From: Paraburkholderia agricolaris
GTDB lineage: Bacteria; Pseudomonadota; Gammaproteobacteria; Burkholderiales; Burkholderiaceae
Assembly (NCBI RefSeq): GCF_009455635.1
Contig: NZ_QPER01000002.1
Coordinates: forward strand, 124,001 to 188,000
DNA length: 64,000 nucleotides
Reading direction: 5' to 3'
Of this stretch, positions 52,687-62,097 are shown piece by piece (the stretch's first letter is position 1; each line of letters starts with the position of its first letter). The notes under the pieces are model-generated. The model ran no database searches, had not been told where the DNA came from, and saw only the letters and a program-made list of their open reading frames with translations. The translations under genes and the position numbers were made by a program.

Positions 52687-53580
52687 ATGAAAACAAAGGG
52701 AGCCCATAGCCGGGCGTCGATACCTATCGCGGCAGCGCTAACTACGTGTCTTTCCGGGTGTGGAAATCTCGATGTGCTCGACCCGAAGGGCAGCATCGGT
52801 CTCGCCGAAAAGTCGCTGATAGGCACGGCAACATTCACGATGTTGATTGTGGTGGTGCCGGTTATTCTGATGACGCTGTGGTTTGCATGGCGTTATCGCG
52901 CAAGCAACCGCCACGCGAAGTACGCACCGAAATGGGCGCACTCAACGGCGATCGAAGTCGTCATCTGGACCGTGCCGTCCATCATCATTCTGTGCCTTGG
53001 AATTCTGACGTGGAAGACCACGCACGAACTCGACCCCTACAAGCCCATTGAGTCGGCTGTGAAACCGATCAATGTCGAAGTAGTGGCGCTCGACTGGAAA
53101 TGGCTCTTCATTTATCCGGATCTCGGCATTGCATCGGTTAATCAATTGGCTTTTCCGGTGGGCACGCCGGTTAATTTCATGATCACGTCCGACTCGGTCA
53201 TGAACTCGTTCTTCATTCCGCAACTGGGCAGCCAGATCTACGCGATGGCCGGCATGCAAACGCAGCTACACCTCATCGCGGACGAAGCCGGCGACTTCGC
53301 GGGTGTGTCGGCCAATTACAGCGGCAGGGGCTTTTCCGACATGAAGTTCCGTGCGCTCGCCACCAACCCGGAGCAGTTCAACGCGTGGGTGGAAAAGGTC
53401 AAGGCGTCGTCAGACCGGCTCGACATGAACGAATACAGCACGGTGTCGCAGCCGAGCGAGAAGGCGCCGGTGCGCTACTTCTCATCGGTCGATCCGAAGC
53501 TGTTCTACAACATCATTGCGAAGTACAACAACGGCCACGTTCTCGATCTGCGGAACAGCAATTGCAGTACGAAGGGGTAA
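52687..53580 (+). CDS. cyoA: Cytochrome bo3 ubiquinol oxidase subunit II
   Basis: A 297-residue lipoprotein subunit with a signal peptide ending LSGC (Cys at about residue 23). Two transmembrane helices follow ([39 protein letters not shown]) and then the periplasmic cupredoxin domain ([19 protein letters not shown]). The CuA ligands of cytochrome c oxidases are absent, as expected for a quinol oxidase. The start is set by the lipoprotein signal. It is the first gene of a contiguous cyoABCD operon. Confidence 0.95.
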   Translation: MKTKGAHSRASIPIAAALTTCLSGCGNLDVLDPKGSIGLAEKSLIGTATFTMLIVVVPVILMTLWFAWRYRASNRHAKYAPKWAHSTAIEVVIWTVPSIIILCLGILTWKTTHELDPYKPIESAVKPINVEVVALDWKWLFIYPDLGIASVNQLAFPVGTPVNFMITSDSVMNSFFIPQLGSQIYAMAGMQTQLHLIADEAGDFAGVSANYSGRGFSDMKFRALATNPEQFNAWVEKVKASSDRLDMNEYSTVSQPSEKAPVRYFSSVDPKLFYNIIAKYNNGHVLDLRNSNCSTKG

Positions 53581-53583
53581 CAC

Positions 53584-55593
53584 ATGTTCGGAAAACTGAC
53601 ACTTTCGGCGATTCCGTTCGATCAGCCTATCATCATGGGCGCAGGCGTCCTGATGGCGATCATCGTCCTGGCCACGTTCGGTGCGTTGACGTGGTTCGGC
53701 AAGTGGAAATGGCTTTGGAGCGAATGGCTTACCAGCGTCGATCATAAGAAGATCGGCGTGATGTATATCGTGGTCGCGGTCCTGATGCTGCTGCGCGGCT
53801 TTGCCGACGCGGTCATGATGCGCCTGCAACTGGCACTCGCCTTCGACTCGCCGGGCTATCTACCGCCGCATCACTACGACCAGATCTTTACCGCGCACGG
53901 CGTCATCATGATCTTCTTCATGGCGATGGCGTTGATGGTGGGGCTCTTCAACCTGATCGTACCGTTGCAGATCGGTGCGCGCGACGTAGCGTTCCCGTTC
54001 CTGAACTCCCTCAGCTTCTGGATGACCGCGATTAGCGCCATTCTGATGAATCTGTCGCTCGTGATCGGCGAGTTCGCGCAAGTCGGCTGGCTTGCGTATC
54101 CGCCGCTCTCGGAATTGCAGTTCAGTCCGGGTGTCGGGGTGGACTATTACATCTGGAGCCTGCAGTTATCAGGCGTGGGTACGCTGATTACCGCGATCAA
54201 CTTCTTCGTCACCATTGTCCGGATGCGCGCACCCGGCATGTCGCTGATGAAGATGCCGGTGTTCACGTGGACCGCGCTGTGCTCGAACGTGCTGATCATG
54301 GCGACGTTCCCGATCCTGACCATTGCGCTCGCGCTGCTTGGTCTGGACCGTTACCTGGGCATGCACTTCTTCACGAACGACGGTGGCGGCAACGCCATGA
54401 TGTATCTGAACCTGATCTGGGCGTGGGGCCACCCCGAGGTCTACATTCTGATTCTACCGGCGTTCGGCATCTACTCCGAAGTGATCGCGACCTTCGCGAA
54501 GAAACCGCTGTTCGGCTACAAGACCATGGTCTACGCCACCTGCGTGATTACGGTGCTGGCGTTCCTCGTCTGGCTGCATCACTTCTTCACGATGGGGTCC
54601 GGCGCGGACGTCAATGCGTTCTTCGGCATTATGACCATGGTCATTGCCATTCCAACCGGTGTGAAGATATTCAACTGGCTATTCACGATTTATCGTGGCC
54701 GGCTCGAATTCACCACCCCGGTGCTGTGGACGATCGGTTTCATGATTACCTTCACGATCGGCGGCATGACCGGTGTGATGATGGCGATTCCCGGCGCCGA
54801 TTTTGTCCTGCACAACAGCCTGTTTCTGATTGCCCATTTCCATAACGCCATTATCGGCGGGGTGGTGTTCGGCTATCTGGCTGGCGTGCACTACTGGTTC
54901 CCGAAGGTGTTCGGCATCAAGTTGAACGAGAAGCTCGGCAAGGCCGCATTCTGGCTCTGGTTCGTCGGCTTCTATGTGTCGTTCATGCCGCTCTATGTGC
55001 TGGGCTTCATGGGCATGACGCGGCGCCTGAATCACTATGACAACCCGGCGTGGCACCCATTGCTGATTGTTGCGGCGTGCGGTGTGGTGTTCATCGCGCT
55101 CGGCGTGGTTTGTCAGGTTCTGCAGGTGGTTGTCAGCGTGCGTAACCGCAAGCTGCCGGCGTACCGCGACGTCACGGGCGATCCATGGGACGGCCGCACG
55201 CTCGAATGGGCCACATCGTCGCCGCCGCCGGTTTACAACTTTGCCACTATCCCGGTGGTGCATGAACTCGACGCGTTCACCCACATGAAGGAAACGGGGC
55301 AGGGCCTCGGTAAAGAGGTGGCGTACCGCGAGATTCATATGCCGTCGAATACCAGCGCGGGGTTCTTTATCGGCATCTTTAGCCTGCTGCTGGGCTTCGC
55401 CGGGGTCTGGCACATCACGTGGCTCGCGGTGGCAGCGCTGGTTGCCATCATGGCGACGGTGATCGGACGCAGCTTCGGCGATAACGACGGCTATTACATT
55501 TCGGCTGAGACGGTCCGGAAGACCGAAGAGAAGGGCGGCAAGGCAGGCGAAACGAAGCGTCACGAGCGGCTTGCTGCTGCGGAGGTCAACTGA
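53584..55593 (+). CDS. cyoB: Cytochrome bo3 ubiquinol oxidase subunit I
   Basis: A 669-residue multi-pass haem-copper oxidase subunit (E. coli 663). It includes the [16 protein letters not shown] region with the quinone-site Arg and Asp of CyoB, the [19 protein letters not shown] haem-ligand block, [17 protein letters not shown] with the CuB histidine, and the HH pair in [10 protein letters not shown]. It reduces O2 to water with ubiquinol electrons and pumps protons. It starts three bases after cyoA and its stop overlaps cyoC (TGATG). Confidence 0.97.
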   Translation: MFGKLTLSAIPFDQPIIMGAGVLMAIIVLATFGALTWFGKWKWLWSEWLTSVDHKKIGVMYIVVAVLMLLRGFADAVMMRLQLALAFDSPGYLPPHHYDQIFTAHGVIMIFFMAMALMVGLFNLIVPLQIGARDVAFPFLNSLSFWMTAISAILMNLSLVIGEFAQVGWLAYPPLSELQFSPGVGVDYYIWSLQLSGVGTLITAINFFVTIVRMRAPGMSLMKMPVFTWTALCSNVLIMATFPILTIALALLGLDRYLGMHFFTNDGGGNAMMYLNLIWAWGHPEVYILILPAFGIYSEVIATFAKKPLFGYKTMVYATCVITVLAFLVWLHHFFTMGSGADVNAFFGIMTMVIAIPTGVKIFNWLFTIYRGRLEFTTPVLWTIGFMITFTIGGMTGVMMAIPGADFVLHNSLFLIAHFHNAIIGGVVFGYLAGVHYWFPKVFGIKLNEKLGKAAFWLWFVGFYVSFMPLYVLGFMGMTRRLNHYDNPAWHPLLIVAACGVVFIALGVVCQVLQVVVSVRNRKLPAYRDVTGDPWDGRTLEWATSSPPPVYNFATIPVVHELDAFTHMKETGQGLGKEVAYREIHMPSNTSAGFFIGIFSLLLGFAGVWHITWLAVAALVAIMATVIGRSFGDNDGYYISAETVRKTEEKGGKAGETKRHERLAAAEVN

Positions 55594-56201
55594 TGTTGCA
55601 GAAAACCAATTTTGCCGCGCTGGGCGAGCTGGAAAGCGAGCACGCGCCGTCCCATTCGGTATTCGGATTCTGGCTCTATCTGATGACCGACTGCGTGCTG
55701 TTCGCGTCGTTATTCGCGGTGTTTGCCGTGATGTCGCACCAGTTTGCAGGCGGCCCGACCGGTAAGGATCTGTTCGATATTCCGGGCGTCGCGCTGGAAA
55801 CCGCGCTGTTGCTGCTGAGCAGTATCACCTACGGTTTCGCGATGCTCGGTGCGCACAAGCGCAAGTCAGGTGTCGTGCTCGGGTGGCTGGCGATCACGTT
55901 TGTGCTGGGCCTCGCGTTTCTCTGGTTCGAGGTGCAGGAGTTTTCGCACCTGATCGCCGAAGGTGCGGGTCCTGGCCGCAGCGCGTTCTTTTCATCGTTC
56001 TTTACCCTCGTCGGCACGCACGGCTTGCACGTAACCGTGGGGCTCATCTGGATGGTCGTGCTCGCCGTGCAGATCGTGCTCAAGCCGGAAATGTCCGAGC
56101 GCGAGATTACGCGCCTGACTTGTCTGAGTCTCTTCTGGCACTTTCTAGACATCGTGTGGATCTGCGTGTTTTCGTTTGTCTATCTTGGGAGCGTGCTTTA
56201 A
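55593..56201 (+). CDS. cyoC: Cytochrome bo3 ubiquinol oxidase subunit III
   Basis: A 202-residue subunit III with five hydrophobic helices (FGFWLYLMTDCVLFASLFAVFAVM, ALETALLLLSSITYGFAMLGAH, ALFLWFEVQEF, FFTLVGTHGLHVTVGLIWMVVLAVQIV, CLSLFWHFLDIVWICVFSFVYL). The THGLHVTVG and HFLDIVW motifs are conserved. Overlaps cyoB and ends next to cyoD with no gap, as in enteric operons. Confidence 0.95.
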   Translation: MLQKTNFAALGELESEHAPSHSVFGFWLYLMTDCVLFASLFAVFAVMSHQFAGGPTGKDLFDIPGVALETALLLLSSITYGFAMLGAHKRKSGVVLGWLAITFVLGLAFLWFEVQEFSHLIAEGAGPGRSAFFSSFFTLVGTHGLHVTVGLIWMVVLAVQIVLKPEMSEREITRLTCLSLFWHFLDIVWICVFSFVYLGSVL

Positions 56202-56534
56202 ATGGCTCATACGCGATCACTTCATGAGGAAGAGGGGCACGGGAGTCTCTCGGGCTATATCGTCGGATTCGTACTGGCTGTGGTACTAACTGCGGCGTCG
56301 TTCGGGCTGGTGATGAACGGCATGCTCGAAGCACGCTCCGCCATGGTTGTGCTGGCCGTGCTTGCGCTTGTGCAGATTGTTGTTCACCTAGTGTTCTTCC
56401 TGCATCTGAACACGTCTTCCGGCCAACGGTGGAATGTGATGGCGCTGTGCTATACCGCGGTCGCTGCGATCATTCTGATCGGCGGCACGGTGTGGGTGAT
56501 GCACAACGTGAGTATGAATATGATGTCGCGGTAA
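56202..56534 (+). CDS. cyoD: Cytochrome bo3 ubiquinol oxidase subunit IV
   Basis: A 110-residue subunit IV with three transmembrane helices (YIVGFVLAVVLTAASFGLV, AMVVLAVLALVQIVVHLVFFLHL, AAIILIGGTVWVMHN), the usual size and the LVFFLHLNTSS motif. It starts directly after the cyoC stop. No cyoE (haem O synthase) gene follows; it is probably elsewhere. Confidence 0.95.
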   Translation: MAHTRSLHEEEGHGSLSGYIVGFVLAVVLTAASFGLVMNGMLEARSAMVVLAVLALVQIVVHLVFFLHLNTSSGQRWNVMALCYTAVAAIILIGGTVWVMHNVSMNMMSR

Positions 56535-56549
56535 TTCACACGCGGGAGA

Positions 56550-56599
56550 GGTGGCCGGTGCGCGCGGAAACCGATAGGCCGCCGCGCGCACCGGCCACC
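56550..56599. terminator. Very long hairpin after cyoD
   Basis: Perfect 18-bp arms at 56550-56567 and 56582-56599 (starting GGTGGCCGGTG and ending CACCGGCCACC) with a 14-base loop, 15 bases after the cyoD stop and upstream of the stop of the opposing gene. It is most likely a shared bidirectional terminator despite the missing T-run. Confidence 0.7.
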
Positions 56600-56642
56600 G
56601 CGCGCTGTGCCACGGCGAGACGTGCCGCGTGATACCGCAGTG

Positions 56643-57374
56643 CTACACCACGTCGGTAAACAGCTTGCCCCAACTTGCGAGTGGCGTCGTATCTACCCCC
56701 AGCATTCTCAAAGCCTTCCAAACCACAGTGGCTACCGTGTCGTAAGCGGGAATATCGGTAGCCATCTCAAACGCCCGCACCAGATGCGCGGCGTGCAGAT
56801 TCGTGCAGAATGTCGTCACCGCATCGGGTCTTGCAAATGCGGCTTCACGCATCATGATCGCCAACTGCGTATCCGGCACTTCGGCAAAGCTGAAGTTGTC
56901 CTGCAAGCCAAGGTGCCGTTCCGAAACACATTCGATCCCCAGCTTCTCGTAGTTGCGCACGATCCGCTGCTGAACGTCGTCGAGGTACGGCGATACCAGA
57001 CCCAGGCGCCGCACACCGGTTTTGACGAGAATTTCGTTGAGCGCCAGCACCGAGGTTGTCGCGGGGATACCGGTCGCTTCGGTGATATGGCGGCACAACG
57101 CCTGATCGCGCTCAAAGCCCAGCCATCCGGCCGATGTGCCGCTCCAGCCGATCACGTCCACACGCGCATCGGCCAGATGACGTGCGGCCGCCAGAATCCG
57201 GCTCGCGTCGAACTGACCGAGCGCCTGCTCCGATAACGCGATCTCGGTGACCGTGAAGCGCGCAAAATGCGCGCTGACGTGCGGCAGCTCGCTTAGTATC
57301 GCCGCGGTCATGGGCTCTAACGCCGTGTTTGACGAAGGCGTGAGAATGCCGAGCCGGATTCTTCTATGCTGCAT
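56643..57374 (-). CDS. Arylmalonate-decarboxylase/maleate-isomerase-like protein
   Basis: A 243-residue member of the Asp/Glu/hydantoin racemase superfamily in its maleate cis-trans isomerase/AMDase branch (RRIRLGILTPSSNTALEPMTAAIL). The second-site Cys190 is present (TTFCTNLHA). The first site reads GWSGTSAGW (76-84) without Cys. Maleate isomerases use two cysteines, while arylmalonate decarboxylase has one at about residue 188, so a decarboxylase or single-base isomerase is likelier. It is the last gene of the catabolic operon. Confidence 0.8.
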   Translation of the reverse strand: MQHRRIRLGILTPSSNTALEPMTAAILSELPHVSAHFARFTVTEIALSEQALGQFDASRILAAARHLADARVDVIGWSGTSAGWLGFERDQALCRHITEATGIPATTSVLALNEILVKTGVRRLGLVSPYLDDVQQRIVRNYEKLGIECVSERHLGLQDNFSFAEVPDTQLAIMMREAAFARPDAVTTFCTNLHAAHLVRAFEMATDIPAYDTVATVVWKALRMLGVDTTPLASWGKLFTDVV

Positions 57375-57416
57375 CGCGACGTACCCCTTTGGTGCTTGCT
57401 TGTATGCGTAAGCGGT

Positions 57417-58802
57417 CTAGTCGGCGAGCAGTTGCTTCACGCCCTCGGCCGCTTCATGGCGAAGCTGCTCGAGATCGAGGCCCGGAATCACGCCGTTATC
57501 CACCACGACGCGGCCGTTCACCACGTTGTAGCGAACCCGGGCAGGTTCACCCGCCGTTACCGGCGCCACCGCCACGTCATGGAAGCCGTTGAAGCGCAGA
57601 TCACTGACGTCGTAAAGCACGAAATCCGCGGCCTTGCCGACCTCAAGCGTGCCGACCGCATCCAGGCCGAGTACGCCTGCGCCACCCGCGCTGCCCCAGC
57701 GAATGACTTCTTCGACGGTGGTCGCCGACGCCCCTTGCGCCGCGCGATGCACCAGCCACGCGAAGTGCGCTTCATTGGTCATGCTGCCGGATTCGTTTGA
57801 GGCGACGCCGTCCACGGCCAGCGACATCGGCACACCCGCTGCCGCCATTTGCGGGGCCGGCGCAATTCCGCTGCCGAGGCGCGCATTGCTCACCGGACAA
57901 TGCGAGCAGCCGCTGCCGGTTTCCGCCAGCATCGCGATCTCGCTCGGCTGCAGATGTACGAGGTGAGCAAACCACACGTCCGGCCCGAGCCATTCGTGAT
58001 CGGCGACGAATTCCACCGGCAGTTTGTTGAAGCGCTCTTTGCAGAAGTCGACGTAGCGAGTCGTTTCGGAAAGGTGTGTGTGTAACCTCAAGCCCATCCG
58101 ACGCGCCGCGCGTGCGACTTCAGGTAGCAACTCCGGTGGCAGTGAAAACGTCGGGGTAGTCGGCGCGACCACAACGCGACGCATCGAAGCGTCGCCCGCA
58201 TCGTGATAGCGCGATTTCAGGCGTTCGATATCCGCGAGCATCTGATCAAGCGTTTCCGGCTTGAGCGCGACTTTGGAAAAGCCCGGATGATCGCCCGCCG
58301 CCTGCAATGCGCCGCCACGGCACAGGACGAAGCGCATGCCGAACGCGGCGGCTTCGTCGAAGAGCAGATCGCCTGTTTCGGTGTTGCCGTCGGCGTGATA
58401 CAGGTAGTGATGATCGGCGCAGGTCGTCACGCCGGACAGCAATAGCTCGGCCATACCCAGTCGCGCGGCGACCCGCGCCAGCTCCGGCGTAAAGCGCGCG
58501 AGCCGAGGATACGGCACGGCGGCCAGCCATTCCTGCAAGTCGGCGTTAATGCCGGACGGCACCGCCTTCAGCAGGTTCTGGAACAGGTGGTGATGGGTGT
58601 TCACCCAGCCCGGATAAACAACGCATGAACGCGCATCGATTACGCGCTCATCCGCGCGTGGTTCCAGGTTCGGCGCAATGGCCTCGATACGGCCGTTGCG
58701 AATCCGCAAATCGACTTTGCCTAGCCGCGCCGCGTCGCCGCTCAGGCCACTCATGACCGCAACAGGGTTCTTGATCAGCAACGCTTCAGTTTGCATGCTC
58801 AC
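57417..58802 (-). CDS. Amidohydrolase, 8-oxoguanine-deaminase-like
   Basis: A 461-residue metal-dependent deaminase of the TrzA/AtzA-like amidohydrolases. It starts with the metal motif VNTHHHLFQNLLKAVPSGIN (HxH at about 72-74). Later come LHTHLSET (His), FAHLVHL, and the SLAVDGVASNES loop with the catalytic Asp. The NLLKAVPSG-NADLQEWL block resembles 8-oxoguanine deaminase, which makes urate from 8-oxoguanine. It lies 84 bases after an NCS2 nucleobase permease gene, which fits a purine or related N-heterocycle substrate. Confidence 0.85.
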   Translation of the reverse strand: MSMQTEALLIKNPVAVMSGLSGDAARLGKVDLRIRNGRIEAIAPNLEPRADERVIDARSCVVYPGWVNTHHHLFQNLLKAVPSGINADLQEWLAAVPYPRLARFTPELARVAARLGMAELLLSGVTTCADHHYLYHADGNTETGDLLFDEAAAFGMRFVLCRGGALQAAGDHPGFSKVALKPETLDQMLADIERLKSRYHDAGDASMRRVVVAPTTPTFSLPPELLPEVARAARRMGLRLHTHLSETTRYVDFCKERFNKLPVEFVADHEWLGPDVWFAHLVHLQPSEIAMLAETGSGCSHCPVSNARLGSGIAPAPQMAAAGVPMSLAVDGVASNESGSMTNEAHFAWLVHRAAQGASATTVEEVIRWGSAGGAGVLGLDAVGTLEVGKAADFVLYDVSDLRFNGFHDVAVAPVTAGEPARVRYNVVNGRVVVDNGVIPGLDLEQLRHEAAEGVKQLLAD

Positions 58803-58886
58803 GATTCAATGTCCTCTCAGATCCTTCGAAGCGGCCGCCGGTCCCAGGAAGCGCGACGGCCGCGCTCGTCTTATTGCCTCGGCCGC

Positions 58887-60233
58887 TTATTCACGCACCA
58901 GGTTGTTGTGGGTCTCGACGATCTTTTCGTCTTCGGGCGCGCCGTTCAGCACCGCGTTCAGTACGACCGACACCAAACACGCCAGCACCACGCCGCTATG
59001 CAGGAACGGCTGTGTCCAGTCGGGCATGTGTTTGAAGACTTGCGGCGCCATCACCGGAATCAGCGCGATGGCGATCGTGAAGCCGACAATCAGCACGTTG
59101 TAGCGATTGCGTTCGAAGTCCACCTTCGCCAGCGTTTGCACGCCTGCTGCCACCACCACGCCGAACATCGCGATACCGGCGCCGCCCAGTGCCGCCGCGG
59201 GCGTTGCGGCGACCACCGCGCCGATCTTCGGCACCAGTGCTACCGCGCACATCAGCAGGCCGCTGATCGCCACAACCCAGCGACTGCGCACACCGGTCAG
59301 GATCACAAGGCCGACGTTTTCCATGAAGGCGATAAAGGGGAACGCCGCGAACATGCCCGCAATTGCGCTCGCCAGACCATTCGCACGCATGCCGCGCACC
59401 ACGTCTTCCTCGCTCACGTTCTTGTCGACGATGTCACCGATGGCGACGAACAGCCCCATCGATTCGACCATCTGCACCACCATCACGACGATCATCGTCA
59501 ACACGGGCACCACCGAAAACACCGGTGTGCCGAAGTGGAACGGCATCGGCAGCGTGAACCACGGCGCGGCGCCCACGCTCGAGAAGTTGCCCATGCCGAG
59601 CACGCACGCCAGGATGGCGCCCGCGACCAAGCCGATCAGTACGGCCAGGTTGCGCAGGAACGGACCGGCAAAGCGGTTGATCCCAAGAATCACGATCGCG
59701 ACGAAGAATGTGACGCCCAGGAACGGCAACGCACCGAACTGCTGCTGCGCCGCCTCGCCACCGCCGACCCATTGATACGCAACGGGGAACAGTTGCAAGC
59801 CAATCACGGTCACGATGCAGCCGGTCACCACCGGTGGAAAGAATCTTCGCAAGCGTCCAACCAGGGGTGCTGCGAACATCGTGAAGAGACCCGCGCCAAT
59901 TACCGCGCCACACACGCCGGCGAAGCCGACACCCGGGCTCAGGCCGATCGCGATGACCGGTCCGACGCTGCTGAACGCGACGCCTTGCAGAATCGGCAGA
60001 CGCACACCAAACTTCCAGACGCCGACGGTTTGCAAGATCGTCGAGATACCCGAGCAAAACAGCGCAGTGCTGATGAGCACGGTGGTGTCGGCCGGGGACA
60101 TCTTCAGCGCCGACGCGACGATCAGCGGAACGGCAATTGCGCCGATGTAAGCCACTAGCATGTGCTGCAAACCGAGCGTGATCATCTGGCGCTTCGGCAG
60201 AATCCGATCGACGGGATGTATGGCGGTGTTCAT
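58887..60233 (-). CDS. NCS2 nucleobase:cation symporter (urate/xanthine type)
   Basis: A 448-residue membrane carrier of the NCS2 family. It shows the LGLQHMLVAYIGAIAVPLIVA beginning, the ILQGVAFSSVGPVIAIG substrate motif (TM3), and the conserved TM8 segment near MVQMVESMGLFVAIGD with its essential Glu. Then ENVGLVILTGVRSRWV corresponds to the NXXXTG motif region. CAGGAGAC precedes the ATG at 60233; a longer frame extends into the CobW gene. It probably imports a xanthine- or urate-like base for the amidohydrolase. Confidence 0.92.
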   Translation of the reverse strand: MNTAIHPVDRILPKRQMITLGLQHMLVAYIGAIAVPLIVASALKMSPADTTVLISTALFCSGISTILQTVGVWKFGVRLPILQGVAFSSVGPVIAIGLSPGVGFAGVCGAVIGAGLFTMFAAPLVGRLRRFFPPVVTGCIVTVIGLQLFPVAYQWVGGGEAAQQQFGALPFLGVTFFVAIVILGINRFAGPFLRNLAVLIGLVAGAILACVLGMGNFSSVGAAPWFTLPMPFHFGTPVFSVVPVLTMIVVMVVQMVESMGLFVAIGDIVDKNVSEEDVVRGMRANGLASAIAGMFAAFPFIAFMENVGLVILTGVRSRWVVAISGLLMCAVALVPKIGAVVAATPAAALGGAGIAMFGVVVAAGVQTLAKVDFERNRYNVLIVGFTIAIALIPVMAPQVFKHMPDWTQPFLHSGVVLACLVSVVLNAVLNGAPEDEKIVETHNNLVRE

Positions 60234-60322
60234 GACGTGTCTCCTGAATATCGTTTTCTGGCCGGAGCTCGCCGCACGGTTTCGCCGTGCAGCATCACTT
60301 CGCGCGCCGGCCGGATCTCCCG

Positions 60323-61432
60323 TCAGGCCGCAACCGGCACGGCAAGACAGGCATGGAAGCGGTCGGTCAGCGCGGCGCGATCGAGATCGCGTCCGATGAA
60401 TACAATGCGGCATGAGCGTGGTTCTGTGCCCCACACTTGTGCCGCGCGAAGCTCGATGACGTTGTGCACGCCTTGCAGCACGTAGCGGTGCGACTGGCCT
60501 TGCACAGCGAGAATGCCTTTCATACGGAACAGATTGGCGGCGTCGGACTCGCGCAGTTCGGTGAGCCAGGCTTGCAGCGCGTTGAGATCGATGTCCGCGT
60601 CGACTTCGATGCCGACCGAGGAGACGCTTTCGTCGTGCTGATGGTCGGTGTGGTCGTCGTCGAGGTGGGCCTGATCGTGATGCGCTTCGTGTTCGTCATG
60701 CTCGTCGTGGTGATGCGCGTGATCGTGGCTGTGTTCTTCTTCATGCAGCCCGTCTGCCTCCACGAGAATCTGTGAGAACTCATTCGCGCCGATGCCGAGA
60801 ATCTTGTCGAGGTCGATCCGGGCGTAGCTCGATTCGACGATCTCCGCCGTGGCGTTCAAGCCGCGAATGCGCTGCGTCAGCGAAGCGATATCGTCCACCG
60901 TCACCAGATCGACTTTGTTGATCACGATACGGTCCGCGCAAACAATCTGATCGACCGCCTGGTTGTCGCTGCCGTCGAGCACCAGATCGTCCAGATGCGC
61001 GGCGATGTGTTTGGCATCCACCATCGTGACGACCGCATCCAGCGTCACCTGCTTCGCGATGGGATCGTCGAGGAAGAAAGTCTGTGCGACCGGATACGGA
61101 TCGGCCAGACCACTTGTTTCAACGATGATGTGATCGAGCCGGTCCGGCCTTTCCACCAGCATACGCACGATCCGAACCAGGTCCTCGCGCACTGCACCGA
61201 CGCAGCACACGCAGCCGTTGGTCATCTCATAGATCTCTTCGGTCGATTCGAGTACGAGACCACCGTCGATACCGATTTCGCCGAACTCGTTTTCGATCAC
61301 CGCGATCTTGCGGCCATGCTTCTCACGAAGAATGTAGTTGAGCAGCGTCGTTTTGCCGGCGCCGAGAAAGCCGGTCAGCACCGTGACGGGGATTTTCTCG
61401 ATTTCGTTGTGGGTGGTGTGAATGTGATTCAT
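60323..61432 (-). CDS. CobW/COG0523-family GTPase metallochaperone
   Basis: A 369-residue G3E GTPase. Walker [10 protein letters not shown] at 21-29, the diagnostic CxCC at 74-77 (NGCVCCVG), the NKVD nucleotide motif near 172 and a very His/Asp-rich metal-binding stretch at about 232-270 are visible, followed by the CobW C-terminal domain. It is thought to deliver a metal (zinc or other) to client enzymes, and the two amidohydrolases of this operon are natural clients. No Zur box was sought, since the gene is internal to the operon. Confidence 0.9.
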   Translation of the reverse strand: MNHIHTTHNEIEKIPVTVLTGFLGAGKTTLLNYILREKHGRKIAVIENEFGEIGIDGGLVLESTEEIYEMTNGCVCCVGAVREDLVRIVRMLVERPDRLDHIIVETSGLADPYPVAQTFFLDDPIAKQVTLDAVVTMVDAKHIAAHLDDLVLDGSDNQAVDQIVCADRIVINKVDLVTVDDIASLTQRIRGLNATAEIVESSYARIDLDKILGIGANEFSQILVEADGLHEEEHSHDHAHHHDEHDEHEAHHDQAHLDDDHTDHQHDESVSSVGIEVDADIDLNALQAWLTELRESDAANLFRMKGILAVQGQSHRYVLQGVHNVIELRAAQVWGTEPRSCRIVFIGRDLDRAALTDRFHACLAVPVAA

Positions 61433-61482
61433 GACTCGTCTCCATTTCTTCGGTCGTACTGCGGTTCGTGCTGTTCAACTGG

Positions 61483-62097
61483 TCAGGCGATATGCGGTGC
61501 GTGTGTTTGCGTTTCTACTTCGGTTGTTATGTCCTGCTCCCGCCAGCGTTTGACGGTGCCCGCTTCGAGACCGAACAGATCGAGTACGCGGCCCAGCGTG
61601 TGGTCGATCATCTGGTCGAGCGAAACAGGGCGCGCGTAAAACGCCGGCACAGGCGGCGCGACGATCGCGCCCATTTCAGTAACGGCGATCATGTTGCGCA
61701 GATGCGCCAAGGTGTAAGGCGTTTCGCGTGCCAGCAGCACCAAAGGGCGGCGCTCTTTCAATGTGACGTCGGCGGCGCGCGAGATCAGGCTCGACGACAT
61801 GCCGTTGGCAATTTCGGCCAGCGTCTTCATCGAACAAGGCGCGACGATCATGCCCAGCGAGCGGAACGAACCGCTGGAAATCGCCGCGGCCATGTCGTCG
61901 CAGCGGTAGGTGAAGCTGGCGAGGGCGCTGACTTCGGCGAACTTGTAGTCGGTTTCATGCGTCATCGTTAGCAGCGCGCTGCGCGAGACGGTCAGATGCG
62001 TTTCGATGCCGAGTTCACGCAGCAGTTGCAGCAGGCGCACGCCGTATGTGAAACCGGACGCGCCGCTGATGCCGACTACGAGTCGCCGCGGGGTCAT
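61483..62097 (-). CDS. ubiX: Flavin prenyltransferase UbiX/Pad1 family
   Basis: A 204-residue enzyme that attaches a dimethylallyl group to FMN to make the prenyl-FMN cofactor for UbiD decarboxylases. The family features are the opening VVGISGASGFTYGVRLLQLL, the SGSF segment with the FMN-site Ser, and LLARETPYTLAHLRNM plus the IVAPPVPAFYARP block. Its ATG overlaps the UbiD stop (ATGA), so the cofactor enzyme is made with its client. This points to a dedicated copy, not the ubiquinone-pathway one. Confidence 0.93.
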   Translation of the reverse strand: MTPRRLVVGISGASGFTYGVRLLQLLRELGIETHLTVSRSALLTMTHETDYKFAEVSALASFTYRCDDMAAAISSGSFRSLGMIVAPCSMKTLAEIANGMSSSLISRAADVTLKERRPLVLLARETPYTLAHLRNMIAVTEMGAIVAPPVPAFYARPVSLDQMIDHTLGRVLDLFGLEAGTVKRWREQDITTEVETQTHAPHIA

